64,000 nucleotides of DNA from Larkinella punicea (GTDB lineage Bacteria; Bacteroidota; Bacteroidia; Cytophagales; Spirosomataceae): the NCBI RefSeq assembly GCF_003334855.1, contig NZ_QOWE01000013.1, positions 124,001 to 188,000 of the forward strand, written 5' to 3'. The translations under genes and the position numbers were made by a program. The notes under the pieces were generated by a model. The model had not been told where the DNA came from. It searched no databases and saw only the letters and a program-made list of their open reading frames with translations. Each line of letters starts with the position of its first letter. The stretch's first letter is position 1. This document shows, piece by piece, positions 34,434 to 43,986 of the stretch.

Positions 34434-37400
34434 ATGATTGCAGCCTATTCATCTACTAAATTTTTCCCCAATCAGGAAGAAAATACCCTTTTAACCAAGA
34501 TAGAAGGCATTTTTCGCCATCGGCAGATTCACTTCTTCGATGCATTGGTGGGTTACTTTTATGCTTCGGGCTATTTTCGGGTCCGTCCTTACATTGAACG
34601 GGCGGCTGAGGTGCGGGTTCTGGTCGGCATCAATGTGGATAAACTGGTGCATGAGGCTTCACAGCAAGGCGTGTTGTTTACGGCCGATGCCTACAAGTCG
34701 CAGGAGGATTTTTTTCAGGTCGCTAAAAAAAACATTCAGCAGGCGAAATACAGCAAAGTTGTTGAAGACGGCATGCTGGGCATGATTGACGACATCGCAT
34801 CCGGCAAGCTTCAAATTCGGGTGCATCCGAAGCAGAATATCCACGCCAAGGTGTATATTTTCCGGGAACAGACCTATCACCCACATGGATACGGAGCCGT
34901 TATCACCGGATCCAGTAATCTGACCGAACCAGGTTTAGAGCGCAACTTCGAATTCAATGTTGAACTGCGCGACGATGCCGATATTCAGTTTGCGAATGAA
35001 ACTTTTGAAAAGCTTTGGTATGAATCGGTTCCGGTAGCGGAAGAGTTTATCGCTCGTTTGAAAAGTGAAACGTTCCTCAACGATCAGTTCACGCCTTACG
35101 AGGTCTATCTGAAGTTTTTGATCGAATATTTTGGTAAGAGCATCGATTATGATCCGAACTCGGAAACCGACTTACCCAAAGGCTTTATGCCGTTGGTGTA
35201 TCAGGCCGATGCGGTCAATGACGGTTACAATAAAATGGCTAAACACGGCGGTTTTTTCCTGTCCGATGTCGTTGGCCTGGGTAAGACGATCATTGCAACC
35301 CGCATTGCCAAAAAATTTTACTTCAAGAACGGTTTTCCGGAATACCGCTCTCGGACGCTCATCGTCGTGCCACCCGCGCTGAAACTCAACTGGGAGGAAA
35401 CCATCGATAAATTTAGCCTCGACGGCGTGGATATTGTCACGAATGGGAGTCTGCATAAAGTTCGTAATCCGGAGAAATATGATTTGGTCATTATAGACGA
35501 GGCCCATAAGTTTCGCTCGGACACCGCCGACGCCTATAATGACCTGCAAAAAATCTGCAAAACCCCGACCCGACGCCGAAAGTCCGACGGTTCACGGTAT
35601 CCCAAACGGGTGATGCTCGTATCGGCAACGCCCCTGAACAATTATCCGCAGGACATCGCGAATCTGGTTTATTTGTTTCAGGATAGCAAGGATTCGACCC
35701 TTGAAATAGGGAATCTACAGCACTTTTTCCGGCAGCACATCGATGCCTACCGCCGACTGAAGCATGAGCCCGATCCGCAAAAAGTAACGGAAGGAGTCCG
35801 GCGAATTTATGAACAGATTCGGGTAAAAGTGATCGAACCGCTGACCGTTCGGCGGACCCGCACGGACCTGAAACTGCATCACCAGTACAAAGACGACCTG
35901 GCCGCGCAAAAGATTGAGTTCCCGGATGTTCGGAAACCGGAGAAAATACTGTACCAACTCGCTCCGCACCTGGAGATTCTCTACGATTATACCATTCGCC
36001 AGTTAACGCACCCAACGGAGGGCTTAACGTATAATCGATACCGGGCCATTGGGGCCTTGAAACCGCATAAAAAACAGAAGTACAAAAAGGCAGATCTGAT
36101 TTCGGCCCAATTGGCCAAGATCATGAAAACCATGCTCGTGAAGCGAATTGACAGCAGCTTTTTTGCATTTCGGCAGTCGATTCGGCGGTTTTGTGAGGCC
36201 AATGGTGCGATGGTGAAGATGTTCGAGAGTGACCGGGTGTATATCGCTCCAAACCTGCCGGTTTCGGACATGATCAACGATGGGCGGGAAGATGAACTGC
36301 TTGATCTGGTCACGAACCTGATGGACACCGAGCAGGAGGCTGCCCCCGCCACAATCGATATTTGTACGGCGGACGATTTTGAGCCGGGTTTTTACGAAGG
36401 CTTGCTCCGGGATCAACTCATTCTGAACGATCTCTCAAAATCCTGGGACGCGATCGGTGAAGATGACCCTAAGCTGGATACGTTTGTCGGGTACATCCAA
36501 AAAACGTTGTTCGGTCCGGAAAACCGGGAAAAGAAGTTGGTGGTCTTTTCTGAAAGTAAGGAGACGGCCGAATACGTAGCCCGTCGACTTCGGGATGCAA
36601 TCGATTATCGCATTCTAACGGTCGACAGTCATACGCGCAAAGATCGCATGCCGGTGATTCGGGCCAATTTCGATGCGAACCTGCCAATTGATCAGCAAAC
36701 CAATGAATACGATATCATTATCTCGACCGAAGTGCTGGCGGAAGGCGTCAATTTGCACCGGGCGAATGTTATTGTCAACTACGACACGCCCTGGAATGCG
36801 ACCCGCCTGATGCAACGGATCGGGCGCGTAAACCGAATTGGTACAAAAGCAAAAGCGATATATGTCTACAACTTTTTCCCGACCGCGCAAGTAGACAACG
36901 ATATTGAGTTGCAGAAAAAGGCCATGATGAAATTGCAGGCCTTTCATACCGCGCTGGGTGAAGACAGCCAGATTTACTCGCCCGATGAGGTGACAGAATC
37001 GTTCGGTTTGTTCGACAAAGATCTGGATGAAGAGCGCGACGAGAAGCTGGATTACCTGATGCAGATTCGGGAATTGAAAGAAAAAGACCCGGATTTGTTT
37101 AAACACATCAAAACCATGCCGTTGCGGGCGCGGGTAGGGCGCAAAGACCGGATGCAGCACCAGGCCACCATCGCTTTCATCCGTGATCAGAAACGGGATG
37201 CTTTTCTGTATATCCGTGCCGATCATACCGCGGAAGAATTGACTTTTCTGGAAACGGCCAAGCGGTTTCAGTGCATGGTGCATGAGCGGGCGGTGAAGCT
37301 TCATGCCATGCACCACGAGCAGGTGCAGATGGCTGTGGATCGGTTTCAGGCGCAGGTGGAAGCCGAGAAAGCACAGGATAAAAAAGTGGATGTATCGCAA

Positions 37401-37730
37401 GGCCCCAATGAAAAGAAAGCCCTGATGTTCCTGGATGCGTTTGTCTCGTTGCCGTTTATCAGTGAAGAAGAAAAGACGCTGGTCGGACTGGCGAAGGACG
37501 CCATTCGGCGCGGGCGGTTTCAGAATTTGCAGCGCGACATCAACAAACTCCAGAAATCGCAAACGAAAGTGAAAGTACAGGCGGCCGTTTTGCTCGAAAA
37601 TCTGGTGAAAATCCTGAACGGTTATCCGTTGAGTCAACCTGCCGACGATCTGACCGCAACGCCAGTTATTCCGTTAGTTGTTGCGCCGACCGAACCGGCG
37701 ATTATAATTTCGGAGAGTTTTAGCGCCTGA
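34434..37730 (+). CDS. Helicase with N-terminal PLD domain and SNF2-type motor
   Basis: The ATG at 34434 is preferred to the TTG at 34425. Residues about 1-195 form a phospholipase-D-like domain with NIHAKVYIF (H about 137) and GSSNLTEPGLERNFEFN; only one HxK motif is evident, so dimerisation would be needed for nuclease action. The SF2 motor follows: Walker A VVGLGKTIIATRIAKK near 276, DEAH in VIIDEAHKF near 354, motif III SATPLNN, motif V STEVLAEGVNLHRA and motif VI QRIGRVNRIGT. The 1098-residue chain ends in a coiled tail. Helicases of this type occur with DNA methyltransferases in phage-defence loci. A TACGTTTG promoter element lies at 34407-34414, giving a short leader. The methyltransferase and ATPase genes follow on the same strand. 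Confidence 0.93.
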   Translation: MIAAYSSTKFFPNQEENTLLTKIEGIFRHRQIHFFDALVGYFYASGYFRVRPYIERAAEVRVLVGINVDKLVHEASQQGVLFTADAYKSQEDFFQVAKKNIQQAKYSKVVEDGMLGMIDDIASGKLQIRVHPKQNIHAKVYIFREQTYHPHGYGAVITGSSNLTEPGLERNFEFNVELRDDADIQFANETFEKLWYESVPVAEEFIARLKSETFLNDQFTPYEVYLKFLIEYFGKSIDYDPNSETDLPKGFMPLVYQADAVNDGYNKMAKHGGFFLSDVVGLGKTIIATRIAKKFYFKNGFPEYRSRTLIVVPPALKLNWEETIDKFSLDGVDIVTNGSLHKVRNPEKYDLVIIDEAHKFRSDTADAYNDLQKICKTPTRRRKSDGSRYPKRVMLVSATPLNNYPQDIANLVYLFQDSKDSTLEIGNLQHFFRQHIDAYRRLKHEPDPQKVTEGVRRIYEQIRVKVIEPLTVRRTRTDLKLHHQYKDDLAAQKIEFPDVRKPEKILYQLAPHLEILYDYTIRQLTHPTEGLTYNRYRAIGALKPHKKQKYKKADLISAQLAKIMKTMLVKRIDSSFFAFRQSIRRFCEANGAMVKMFESDRVYIAPNLPVSDMINDGREDELLDLVTNLMDTEQEAAPATIDICTADDFEPGFYEGLLRDQLILNDLSKSWDAIGEDDPKLDTFVGYIQKTLFGPENREKKLVVFSESKETAEYVARRLRDAIDYRILTVDSHTRKDRMPVIRANFDANLPIDQQTNEYDIIISTEVLAEGVNLHRANVIVNYDTPWNATRLMQRIGRVNRIGTKAKAIYVYNFFPTAQVDNDIELQKKAMMKLQAFHTALGEDSQIYSPDEVTESFGLFDKDLDEERDEKLDYLMQIRELKEKDPDLFKHIKTMPLRARVGRKDRMQHQATIAFIRDQKRDAFLYIRADHTAEELTFLETAKRFQCMVHERAVKLHAMHHEQVQMAVDRFQAQVEAEKAQDKKVDVSQGPNEKKALMFLDAFVSLPFISEEEKTLVGLAKDAIRRGRFQNLQRDINKLQKSQTKVKVQAAVLLENLVKILNGYPLSQPADDLTATPVIPLVVAPTEPAIIISESFSA

Positions 37731-37776
37731 ATGAGCCAACGCGAACCGTTGCTGATTGCCATCAATCCCACCAGCC

Positions 37777-38138
37777 ATGAATAGTGACCATCAATCGACC
37801 CATTACGAAACCTTGCTGAGTGAAATCAGTAAGCAGATTCTGCAAAGCCGCTACCGGGCTGCCAGACTTGTCAATCGCGAATTGCTGTTGCTTTACTTCG
37901 CTGTCGGTAAGCGATTGTCTGAAAAAGTTGCTGCTGAGAAGTGGGGTACAAAAGTGTTGGAGCAGTTATCCGCCGACTTACAAAAGCAACTGCCCGGCTT
38001 GCGTGGTTTCTCGCACCGAAACCTCAAAAACATGCGGCAATTTGCCGAGGAATATGATCAGTTAATTGGGCAGTCGTCAACTGCCCAATTACAAACCTGC
38101 TGCCTGACCCGGAAGCGTTGACGAAATTACTGGATTGA
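37777..38138 (+). pseudogene. Remnant of a DUF1016 (YhcG-like) PD-(D/E)XK nuclease gene
   Basis: The ORF from the ATG at 37777 to 38121 encodes the DUF1016 N-terminal domain (ILQSRYRAARLVNRELLLLYFAVG, SADLQKQLPGLRGFSHRNLK, MRQFAEEYDQ). Intact YhcG proteins have some 350 residues and a C-terminal nuclease domain, which is missing. Near 38094 a second frame reads NLLPDPEALTKLLD and ends with TGA at 38136, which looks like the tail of such a protein. The simplest reading is an internal deletion with frame change. A perfect hairpin (AATTGGGCAGT arms, 38064-38090) lies just before the junction. The remnant sits between the helicase and methyltransferase genes. It could alternatively be a short functional DUF1016-N protein. 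Confidence 0.65.
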
Positions 38139-38151
38139 CACCACCGATACC

Positions 38152-41100
38152 ATGACCGAATCCAATCTAAAATCTTTCCTGCAAGAACGTTTCTCACCAG
38201 CTAACCAGAAAACGCTGCTTAACCATCTTTTCAGCGATGGGCTAACGGTATTTTCTCAACCGAAAATCCTGATCGAAGCTGCCGACAATGTCCAACTGGC
38301 GCAGCAAATCGGTTCGGTGTCCTTGTCGGACGGGCGTAATCTGGCCATTATGGATGTGGTTGTAACTGACGCCGTTCAGATTGCCCGTAATCGTAAAGGG
38401 TTGCGCGATATTGCCGCTAAGTACATCGATCAGAACATTATTCACGGGGCACTGGTGTTTTTTCATAGTCCCACTCAGGTTGATTATCGGCTGACGTTTA
38501 TTGCTCGTTATTCGGCGTTTGATCTGGATACGCTTGAACTTGTTCAAAACGAAACAGCTCCCAAACGCTTTGCTTTTGTGCTGGGTCCGAATGAACCCTG
38601 CACCACTGCGTCGCGTCGGTTGATGGAGCTGATCGAAAAGCGAACAGTTGATTTGAAAGCATTGACGGAGGCTTTTGCTGTAGAACCACTTAACAAAGAG
38701 TTCTTTAAGCAATTTAAAGACGTTCATTTTAAAAAGATCTGGACGTACCTCGCTGAATATCACTGGGCTGATTTTTTGGGAGATGAACCCGTGCCTACTG
38801 ATCCCAAGGAGAAAGATAAGAGAGCAAAACCAATCCGCGACTTTGCCAAGAAGATGCTGGGCCGTATCGTATTTCTGCATTTTTTGCAAAAGAAAGGTTG
38901 GATGGGTTGTTCCGAAACCTCGGTAATATGGGCTAACGGTGATAAACGATTCATGCAAACGCTGTTTGAACGGTTTACCTTTTCCGACCAGTTTTACAGC
39001 CGTTGTTTGACTAAACTATTTTTCGATACGCTCAATAATCCTGATCGGACAGACTCTTCTATTTTTGAAATTGATGGTCTGAAAACCTGTCGGGTGCCGT
39101 ATCTAAATGGGGGATTGTTCGACCGGGATATTCGTCCTGACGGACACTTCGTTACTGATGCAATTGACCTACCGGTCGATTATTTTCGGGATTTATTCCA
39201 GTTTTTCGACCAGTATAACTTTACCATCGACGAAAATAGTCCCGGTGATTACGAAGTGGGAATCGACCCCGAAATGTTGGGGCATATCTTTGAAAACCTG
39301 CTCGAAGAAAACCGCGAAAAAGGAGCCTTCTACACACCGAAGGAAATTGTGCAGTATATGTGTCAGGAAAGTCTGATTCAACATCTGACCTATCATCTGA
39401 CTATTGAATTAGGTGATTCTCAACGCCCGGCCATTCAGGAAGCGATCACTGAGCTGATTCGGGCCGGGAGCCGGGGCGATGAGAAAAACCGTCATAACCT
39501 GATTCTGCAACATGCCCCCCGCATCGAGGAGTTACTGGATGATCTGAAGATCTGTGATCCGGCGATCGGTTCCGGGGCGTTTCCGGTGGGAATGTTACAG
39601 GAGATTTTTGCGGCTAAAATGACGCTTGACCTGACCCTAAACCGGGCAGAGGTGAAAAAACGCATCATTGGCGAAACCATCTACGGCGTCGATATGGAAA
39701 CCGGTGCCGTTGACATTGCCCGGCTACGGTTTTGGCTATCGCTCGTCGTGGATGAAGACGAACCGCAGCCTTTGCCTAACCTCGATTATAAAATCATGCA
39801 GGGCGATAGCCTGCTCGAATCATTTGAAGGCATTCGGCTCGACAAAATTTTGCAGCAGCAAGAGGTGACGTATGTTGTTGAGAACGGGCAGATCGACATT
39901 TTTGGGCGAATAGCCGACCCGCAGATTTCGATGCACTTCTCAGACGAGAAAAAAGAAAAGCTGCGCGACTTACTCCGGCTCTACTACGACCCCGAAGCGC
40001 TGAAACGACGCGGTCTGAAAAAAGAGACGGTGAAAGCCCAGATTGAAACCATTGTTCACGATCACCTCGATTCTAGTTTTGAGTTGGCCGAACGATCGCT
40101 CGAACGGCAAACCGGTGATCTGAAAGCCGAAATCAGAAGCATTGAAACGGCGATGCGGAACAATCCGAATGAGCCAAAAGCCAAACGAAAACAGAAGGAA
40201 GACCAGGTTGTTCGTAAACAGAAAAACATCGACGGCCTGCAAACGCAATTAGCCAGCGTGCGGGCCAGCCAGCAAAAACTTTCAACCCTCGACTCCGCCA
40301 GCAAACCGTACTTCCTGTGGCATCTGTTCTTTCCGGAAGTATTTGATCGGGCGCAAAGCGGTTTCGACATTGTGATTGCCAACCCGCCTTACCTTCAGCT
40401 ATCACGCATTCCGACCGAGGCCGCACAATACCAGCGGGAAGGATACCAGACGTTTGAGAAAACCGGCGACATCTACGGTCTTTTCTACGAACAGGGTATC
40501 CGGCTGTTGCGGCCGGGTGGAATGTTAAGCTATATTACCTCCAACTCTTGGCTGCAAACACAGTATGGCAAACCCTTGCGCCAGCTATTTGTGGAGCAAA
40601 CCAACCCGCTTACTTTGCTGAATTTTGCCGACACGCGCCTGTTTGAAACCGCTGTCGTGGAAACCAATATCCTGCTGGCCCGTAAAGCGCCTTGTCAGTT
40701 TCAATTACAGGCTGCCACGGTGGGAGCCGATTTTGATAAGGATAAGGAAAATTTGACGAGCTATATTTCTCGTAACGCTTTTATAATCACCGATCTTCCA
40801 GCCGAAGGTTGGGCTGTGGGCGATGAGCAAGGCAGTCAATTGAAAAGGTTGATGGAAGAGAATGGGAAGAAGTTGGGGAATTGGCCTGTGATTATGAATT
40901 ATGGTGTCAAAACAGGTTATAATTCAGCTTTCGTAATAGACGGTAAAACCAAGCAAAAATTAATTGCTGAAGAGGGTAAAAACGCAGATATAATTAAACC
41001 AACTTTGAGGGGGCGTGATTTAAGGCGATACAACTTTGTATCAGCGGATCTATGGATAATTTTTATTCCTTGGCATTTTCCATTGCATAATGACCCAACT

Positions 41101-41766
41101 ATTACAGGAGGTTCCAAGAAAGCCGAAGAAGCTTTCAAACAACAATTCCCAAGCCTCTACGCTCATCTATTAGTTCATAAGGAAGGACTATCAAAGCGAA
41201 ATCAAGCAGAAACTGGTATTCGCTATGAGTGGTATGCCTTACAGAGATGTGCAGCTTCGTATTTTGAAGACTTTAATAAGCCCAAAATTATTTGGGCAGA
41301 ACTTTCAGATATACCTAAGTTCGCTTACGATGAAAGCAAAATGGTACCTGATAAAACAACTTTCATAATGACTGGCACGAACCTCAAGTATTTACTTGGT
41401 GTGCTAAACGCAAAACCAGCTTTATGGTACTTTAATCAAATAGCAACAACGACAGGAATGGTCACCACAATGTGGTCGAAGTTTAAGATGGAGCAATTAC
41501 CCGTACCGGAACCGGACGCCGAAACAGAGCAGCAGTTGGAGAAGTTGGTTAATACGGTGCTCGCACTGAAAAAGGCCAACCCGTCGGTTGATACCTTGTC
41601 CTACGAAGCGCAGATCGACGCGCTGGTGTTCCGGGCGTATGGCTTGAGTGAAACCGATATGCTGTACGTGCTGGATCAATTTCCTTCGGTCAGTAGCCGT
41701 GAGCGGGAGATGATTCAGAATAATTTTCGGAACTTGGCGCGGGGTCACTTTACCGCACTAGCCTAA
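38152..41766 (+). CDS. Eco57I-type adenine-specific DNA methyltransferase, large
   Basis: This 1204-residue protein has a long N-terminal region (1-380), then FYTPKEIVQYMCQESLIQHL near 392, the SAM-binding motif DPAIGSGAFPVG near 468 and the catalytic motif NPPYLQLSRIP near 744, which marks N6-adenine methylation. A basic coiled coil lies at about 635-725. The C-terminal part (about 890-1120) should recognise the target DNA, like the TaqI specificity domain. I see no PD-(D/E)XK nuclease motif at the N-terminus, so it may only methylate, with the helicase partner acting against foreign DNA. DNA at about 40850-41480 is clearly AT-richer than its flanks, so the recognition region was probably exchanged. 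Confidence 0.92.
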   Translation: MTESNLKSFLQERFSPANQKTLLNHLFSDGLTVFSQPKILIEAADNVQLAQQIGSVSLSDGRNLAIMDVVVTDAVQIARNRKGLRDIAAKYIDQNIIHGALVFFHSPTQVDYRLTFIARYSAFDLDTLELVQNETAPKRFAFVLGPNEPCTTASRRLMELIEKRTVDLKALTEAFAVEPLNKEFFKQFKDVHFKKIWTYLAEYHWADFLGDEPVPTDPKEKDKRAKPIRDFAKKMLGRIVFLHFLQKKGWMGCSETSVIWANGDKRFMQTLFERFTFSDQFYSRCLTKLFFDTLNNPDRTDSSIFEIDGLKTCRVPYLNGGLFDRDIRPDGHFVTDAIDLPVDYFRDLFQFFDQYNFTIDENSPGDYEVGIDPEMLGHIFENLLEENREKGAFYTPKEIVQYMCQESLIQHLTYHLTIELGDSQRPAIQEAITELIRAGSRGDEKNRHNLILQHAPRIEELLDDLKICDPAIGSGAFPVGMLQEIFAAKMTLDLTLNRAEVKKRIIGETIYGVDMETGAVDIARLRFWLSLVVDEDEPQPLPNLDYKIMQGDSLLESFEGIRLDKILQQQEVTYVVENGQIDIFGRIADPQISMHFSDEKKEKLRDLLRLYYDPEALKRRGLKKETVKAQIETIVHDHLDSSFELAERSLERQTGDLKAEIRSIETAMRNNPNEPKAKRKQKEDQVVRKQKNIDGLQTQLASVRASQQKLSTLDSASKPYFLWHLFFPEVFDRAQSGFDIVIANPPYLQLSRIPTEAAQYQREGYQTFEKTGDIYGLFYEQGIRLLRPGGMLSYITSNSWLQTQYGKPLRQLFVEQTNPLTLLNFADTRLFETAVVETNILLARKAPCQFQLQAATVGADFDKDKENLTSYISRNAFIITDLPAEGWAVGDEQGSQLKRLMEENGKKLGNWPVIMNYGVKTGYNSAFVIDGKTKQKLIAEEGKNADIIKPTLRGRDLRRYNFVSADLWIIFIPWHFPLHNDPTITGGSKKAEEAFKQQFPSLYAHLLVHKEGLSKRNQAETGIRYEWYALQRCAASYFEDFNKPKIIWAELSDIPKFAYDESKMVPDKTTFIMTGTNLKYLLGVLNAKPALWYFNQIATTTGMVTTMWSKFKMEQLPVPEPDAETEQQLEKLVNTVLALKKANPSVDTLSYEAQIDALVFRAYGLSETDMLYVLDQFPSVSSREREMIQNNFRNLARGHFTALA

Positions 41767-41776
41767 CCTACTTCAC

Positions 41777-42895
41777 ATGCAACCGCTATATACAGAAGAC
41801 CCCGAGAACGTTGAACACACCGATGAATCGGAAGTCGAAACCGATATTAAGGAGCCATTCGACCCGAAGGACATCAATATCACTGTAGAGCCAAAGACGA
41901 TGGATAACCTTGTGCAGCGGCTCAAATACGGAGAAATTGACCTTGACCCTGACTTTCAGCGCAAAGGAAACCTTTGGGCGATGGATGTGCAAAGTCGCTT
42001 GATTGAATCGCTGATGCTCCGGTTTCCGTTACCCGCCTTCTATTTTGATGCCGAAAGTGAGGACAACTGGTTGGTGGTCGATGGGTTGCAGCGGCTCTGG
42101 ACGCTCAAAAACTTTGTAGTCGATAAAACCGAGAAACGGTTAAGGTTGCGAGGGTTGGAGATTTTGAAGCAATATGACGGTATGACGTTCGATGAGTTGC
42201 CCCGGCCCATGCAGCGTCGGATTATGGAAACACAGGTGACGGCCTACATCATTAAACCCGGTACCCCCCGGCCCGTGAAGTACAATGTGTTCCGGCGTAT
42301 CAATACGGGTGGCCTGATGCTGAATCCAATGGAAATTCGACACGCGCTGAACCAGGGGCCAGCCGCTGAATTTTTGAAAGAAGTGTCTGAAAGTGAGCTT
42401 TTCAACGAGTTTATTAGTGCTTCCGACAAACGCATGGCCGACCGGGAGCTAGTGCTCAGGTATGTAGCCTTTCGGCTAACTCCCTACCCACAGTTTGAGA
42501 AACCCATGAGTTCGTTTTTGGATAAGGGTATGGAAAAGCTTGGCAAACTAACTGATGCTGAACGGCAGGACTTAGAGTACGGTCTCCGGAAAGCACTAAC
42601 GGTTAGTCATCATTGGTTTGGTAAACATCAGTTCAGCCGCTCCTATGGCCATGAAAAATCCCGGCTGTTACTGAATGGAGCCCTGTTTGAAGTTTGGACA
42701 GCGCAGATTGCCCAGTTGAACAATTTTCAGCTTGACTCCATAGGGGAGCAGCTTTCGGCGTTTCGAGCGGATTACAGACGGCTGTTTACTTCCGAAACAT
42801 TTGATAATGCGGTAACTCGTGCCACATCCGATTACAACGCTGTACAGGCCCGATTTGGAGCCATTGAAAGCTTGCTAAAGAAATATAGCCAATGA
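41777..42895 (+). CDS. DUF262-domain protein (GmrS/ParB-like)
   Basis: The 372-residue protein carries the DUF262 core: LDPDFQRKGNLW (residues 56-67) and the nucleotide-binding/nuclease motif DGLQR at 102-106, close to the usual DGQQR. The C-terminal half is helical and not recognised as DUF1524 (no clear HNH motif). DUF262 proteins such as GmrS act in type IV restriction and other defence systems, where they use NTPs to license DNA cutting. It starts 10 bases after the methyltransferase stop and overlaps the ATPase gene by 4 bases, so it belongs to the cassette. Confidence 0.9.
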   Translation: MQPLYTEDPENVEHTDESEVETDIKEPFDPKDINITVEPKTMDNLVQRLKYGEIDLDPDFQRKGNLWAMDVQSRLIESLMLRFPLPAFYFDAESEDNWLVVDGLQRLWTLKNFVVDKTEKRLRLRGLEILKQYDGMTFDELPRPMQRRIMETQVTAYIIKPGTPRPVKYNVFRRINTGGLMLNPMEIRHALNQGPAAEFLKEVSESELFNEFISASDKRMADRELVLRYVAFRLTPYPQFEKPMSSFLDKGMEKLGKLTDAERQDLEYGLRKALTVSHHWFGKHQFSRSYGHEKSRLLLNGALFEVWTAQIAQLNNFQLDSIGEQLSAFRADYRRLFTSETFDNAVTRATSDYNAVQARFGAIESLLKKYSQ

Positions 42896-43983
42896 TCACC
42901 CGCCTGATTATCGAAAACTTTAAAGCGTTCCAGTACGCAGAACTGAACCTAACAGAATTGAACTTACTGACCGGAATCAACGGGGTAGGTAAATCGAGCG
43001 TATTGCAGGCGTTGTTATTGCTTAGGCAGTCAAGAGGTACAGATGGCCTATCGTTAAAAGGTCCGTTAGTGGATATTGGGCTAGGCCGTGATGCATTGAA
43101 TGCTCAGGCCGAAAGTGACCACATCAGGATGGAGCTTAGTTTTGGCAGTGAAGGCGTAGTGCATTTTGATTTTCGAAGTATTTCAGATTCTGACTACTTG
43201 CCGGGTATACCGATCGAGAGCCCAGCTTTCAACCCCAATCAGTCTTTGTTGATTGATGGGAATTTCCAATACCTGAACGCTGAACGAAAATCACCCACCG
43301 TAATTTTTCCAACCTCTAACTATCAGGTTCAACAACTTCGCTCAGTTGGGAAAAACGGTGAGTTTGCCGTGCATTTTTTGGCGCAGTATCAACGTGAGCC
43401 AATTGTTCTCAAATCAGCCCGGATTGCCGAATCGAACACCTTACTGGATCAGGTCGATGCCTGGTTTCAGCGAATTTCGGCGGGTACGCGTCTAACCACT
43501 ACGTATCGATCCGATCTGAACGTAGCAACGCTGACTTACCGGTTTGAAATGGGCGAGAATGTAACTCCCGACTTCACGCCTGTAAACGTCGGATTTGGGT
43601 TCACGTATGTACTGCCGATAATCGTGGCCGTATTGGCCGCCCGCCCCGGCGATTTGCTGTTGATCGAAAATCCGGAATCCCATTTGCACCCACAGGGACA
43701 GGCTCAATTGGGTACTTTACTAGCATGTGCCGCTGCAGATGGTGTTCAGCTTATTGTAGAAACCCACAGCGACCATCTTATTAACGGGGTAAGAGTAGCA
43801 GTCAAGGAAAAAAATATTAGCCCTGAACAAGTGTCGGTTTATTACTTTGAACGCGATCCTGATGCCGACGAGCATGTCACCGAAATTGTACAACCGACCA
43901 TCGATGCGAATGGGCGACTTAGCCAACAGCCACGTGGTTTTTTTGACGAATACGCCCGCCAGTTAGACCGTCTTCTGCAATAA
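42892..43983 (+). CDS. AAA ATPase with DUF3696 domain (OLD/RecF-like)
   Basis: The start IENFKAFQYAELNL and the Walker A loop GINGVGKS (28-35) mark a RecF/SMC-like ABC-type ATPase. The signature and Walker B part lies near 240-265 (IENPESHLHPQGQAQLG), followed by ETHSDHLINGVRVAV, and the chain ends in a DUF3696 segment (SQQPRGFFDEYARQLDRLL). No Toprim nuclease domain is fused, unlike OLD nucleases. Proteins of this sort gate the action of partner effectors in defence systems. The gene is translationally coupled to the DUF262 gene (ATGA overlap) and lies 3 bases before the next gene. Confidence 0.92.
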   Translation: MITRLIIENFKAFQYAELNLTELNLLTGINGVGKSSVLQALLLLRQSRGTDGLSLKGPLVDIGLGRDALNAQAESDHIRMELSFGSEGVVHFDFRSISDSDYLPGIPIESPAFNPNQSLLIDGNFQYLNAERKSPTVIFPTSNYQVQQLRSVGKNGEFAVHFLAQYQREPIVLKSARIAESNTLLDQVDAWFQRISAGTRLTTTYRSDLNVATLTYRFEMGENVTPDFTPVNVGFGFTYVLPIIVAVLAARPGDLLLIENPESHLHPQGQAQLGTLLACAAADGVQLIVETHSDHLINGVRVAVKEKNISPEQVSVYYFERDPDADEHVTEIVQPTIDANGRLSQQPRGFFDEYARQLDRLLQ

Positions 43984-43986
43984 GCG

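Noticed and set aside
36615-37637. A 340-codon minus-strand frame
   Set aside because: Antisense to the helicase C-terminus; no recognisable domain, and the helicase frame has clear motifs.
37731-37784. A 17-codon ORF directly after the helicase stop codon (ATG at 37731)
   Set aside because: Too short and without any supporting conservation; it overlaps the start of the DUF1016 remnant.
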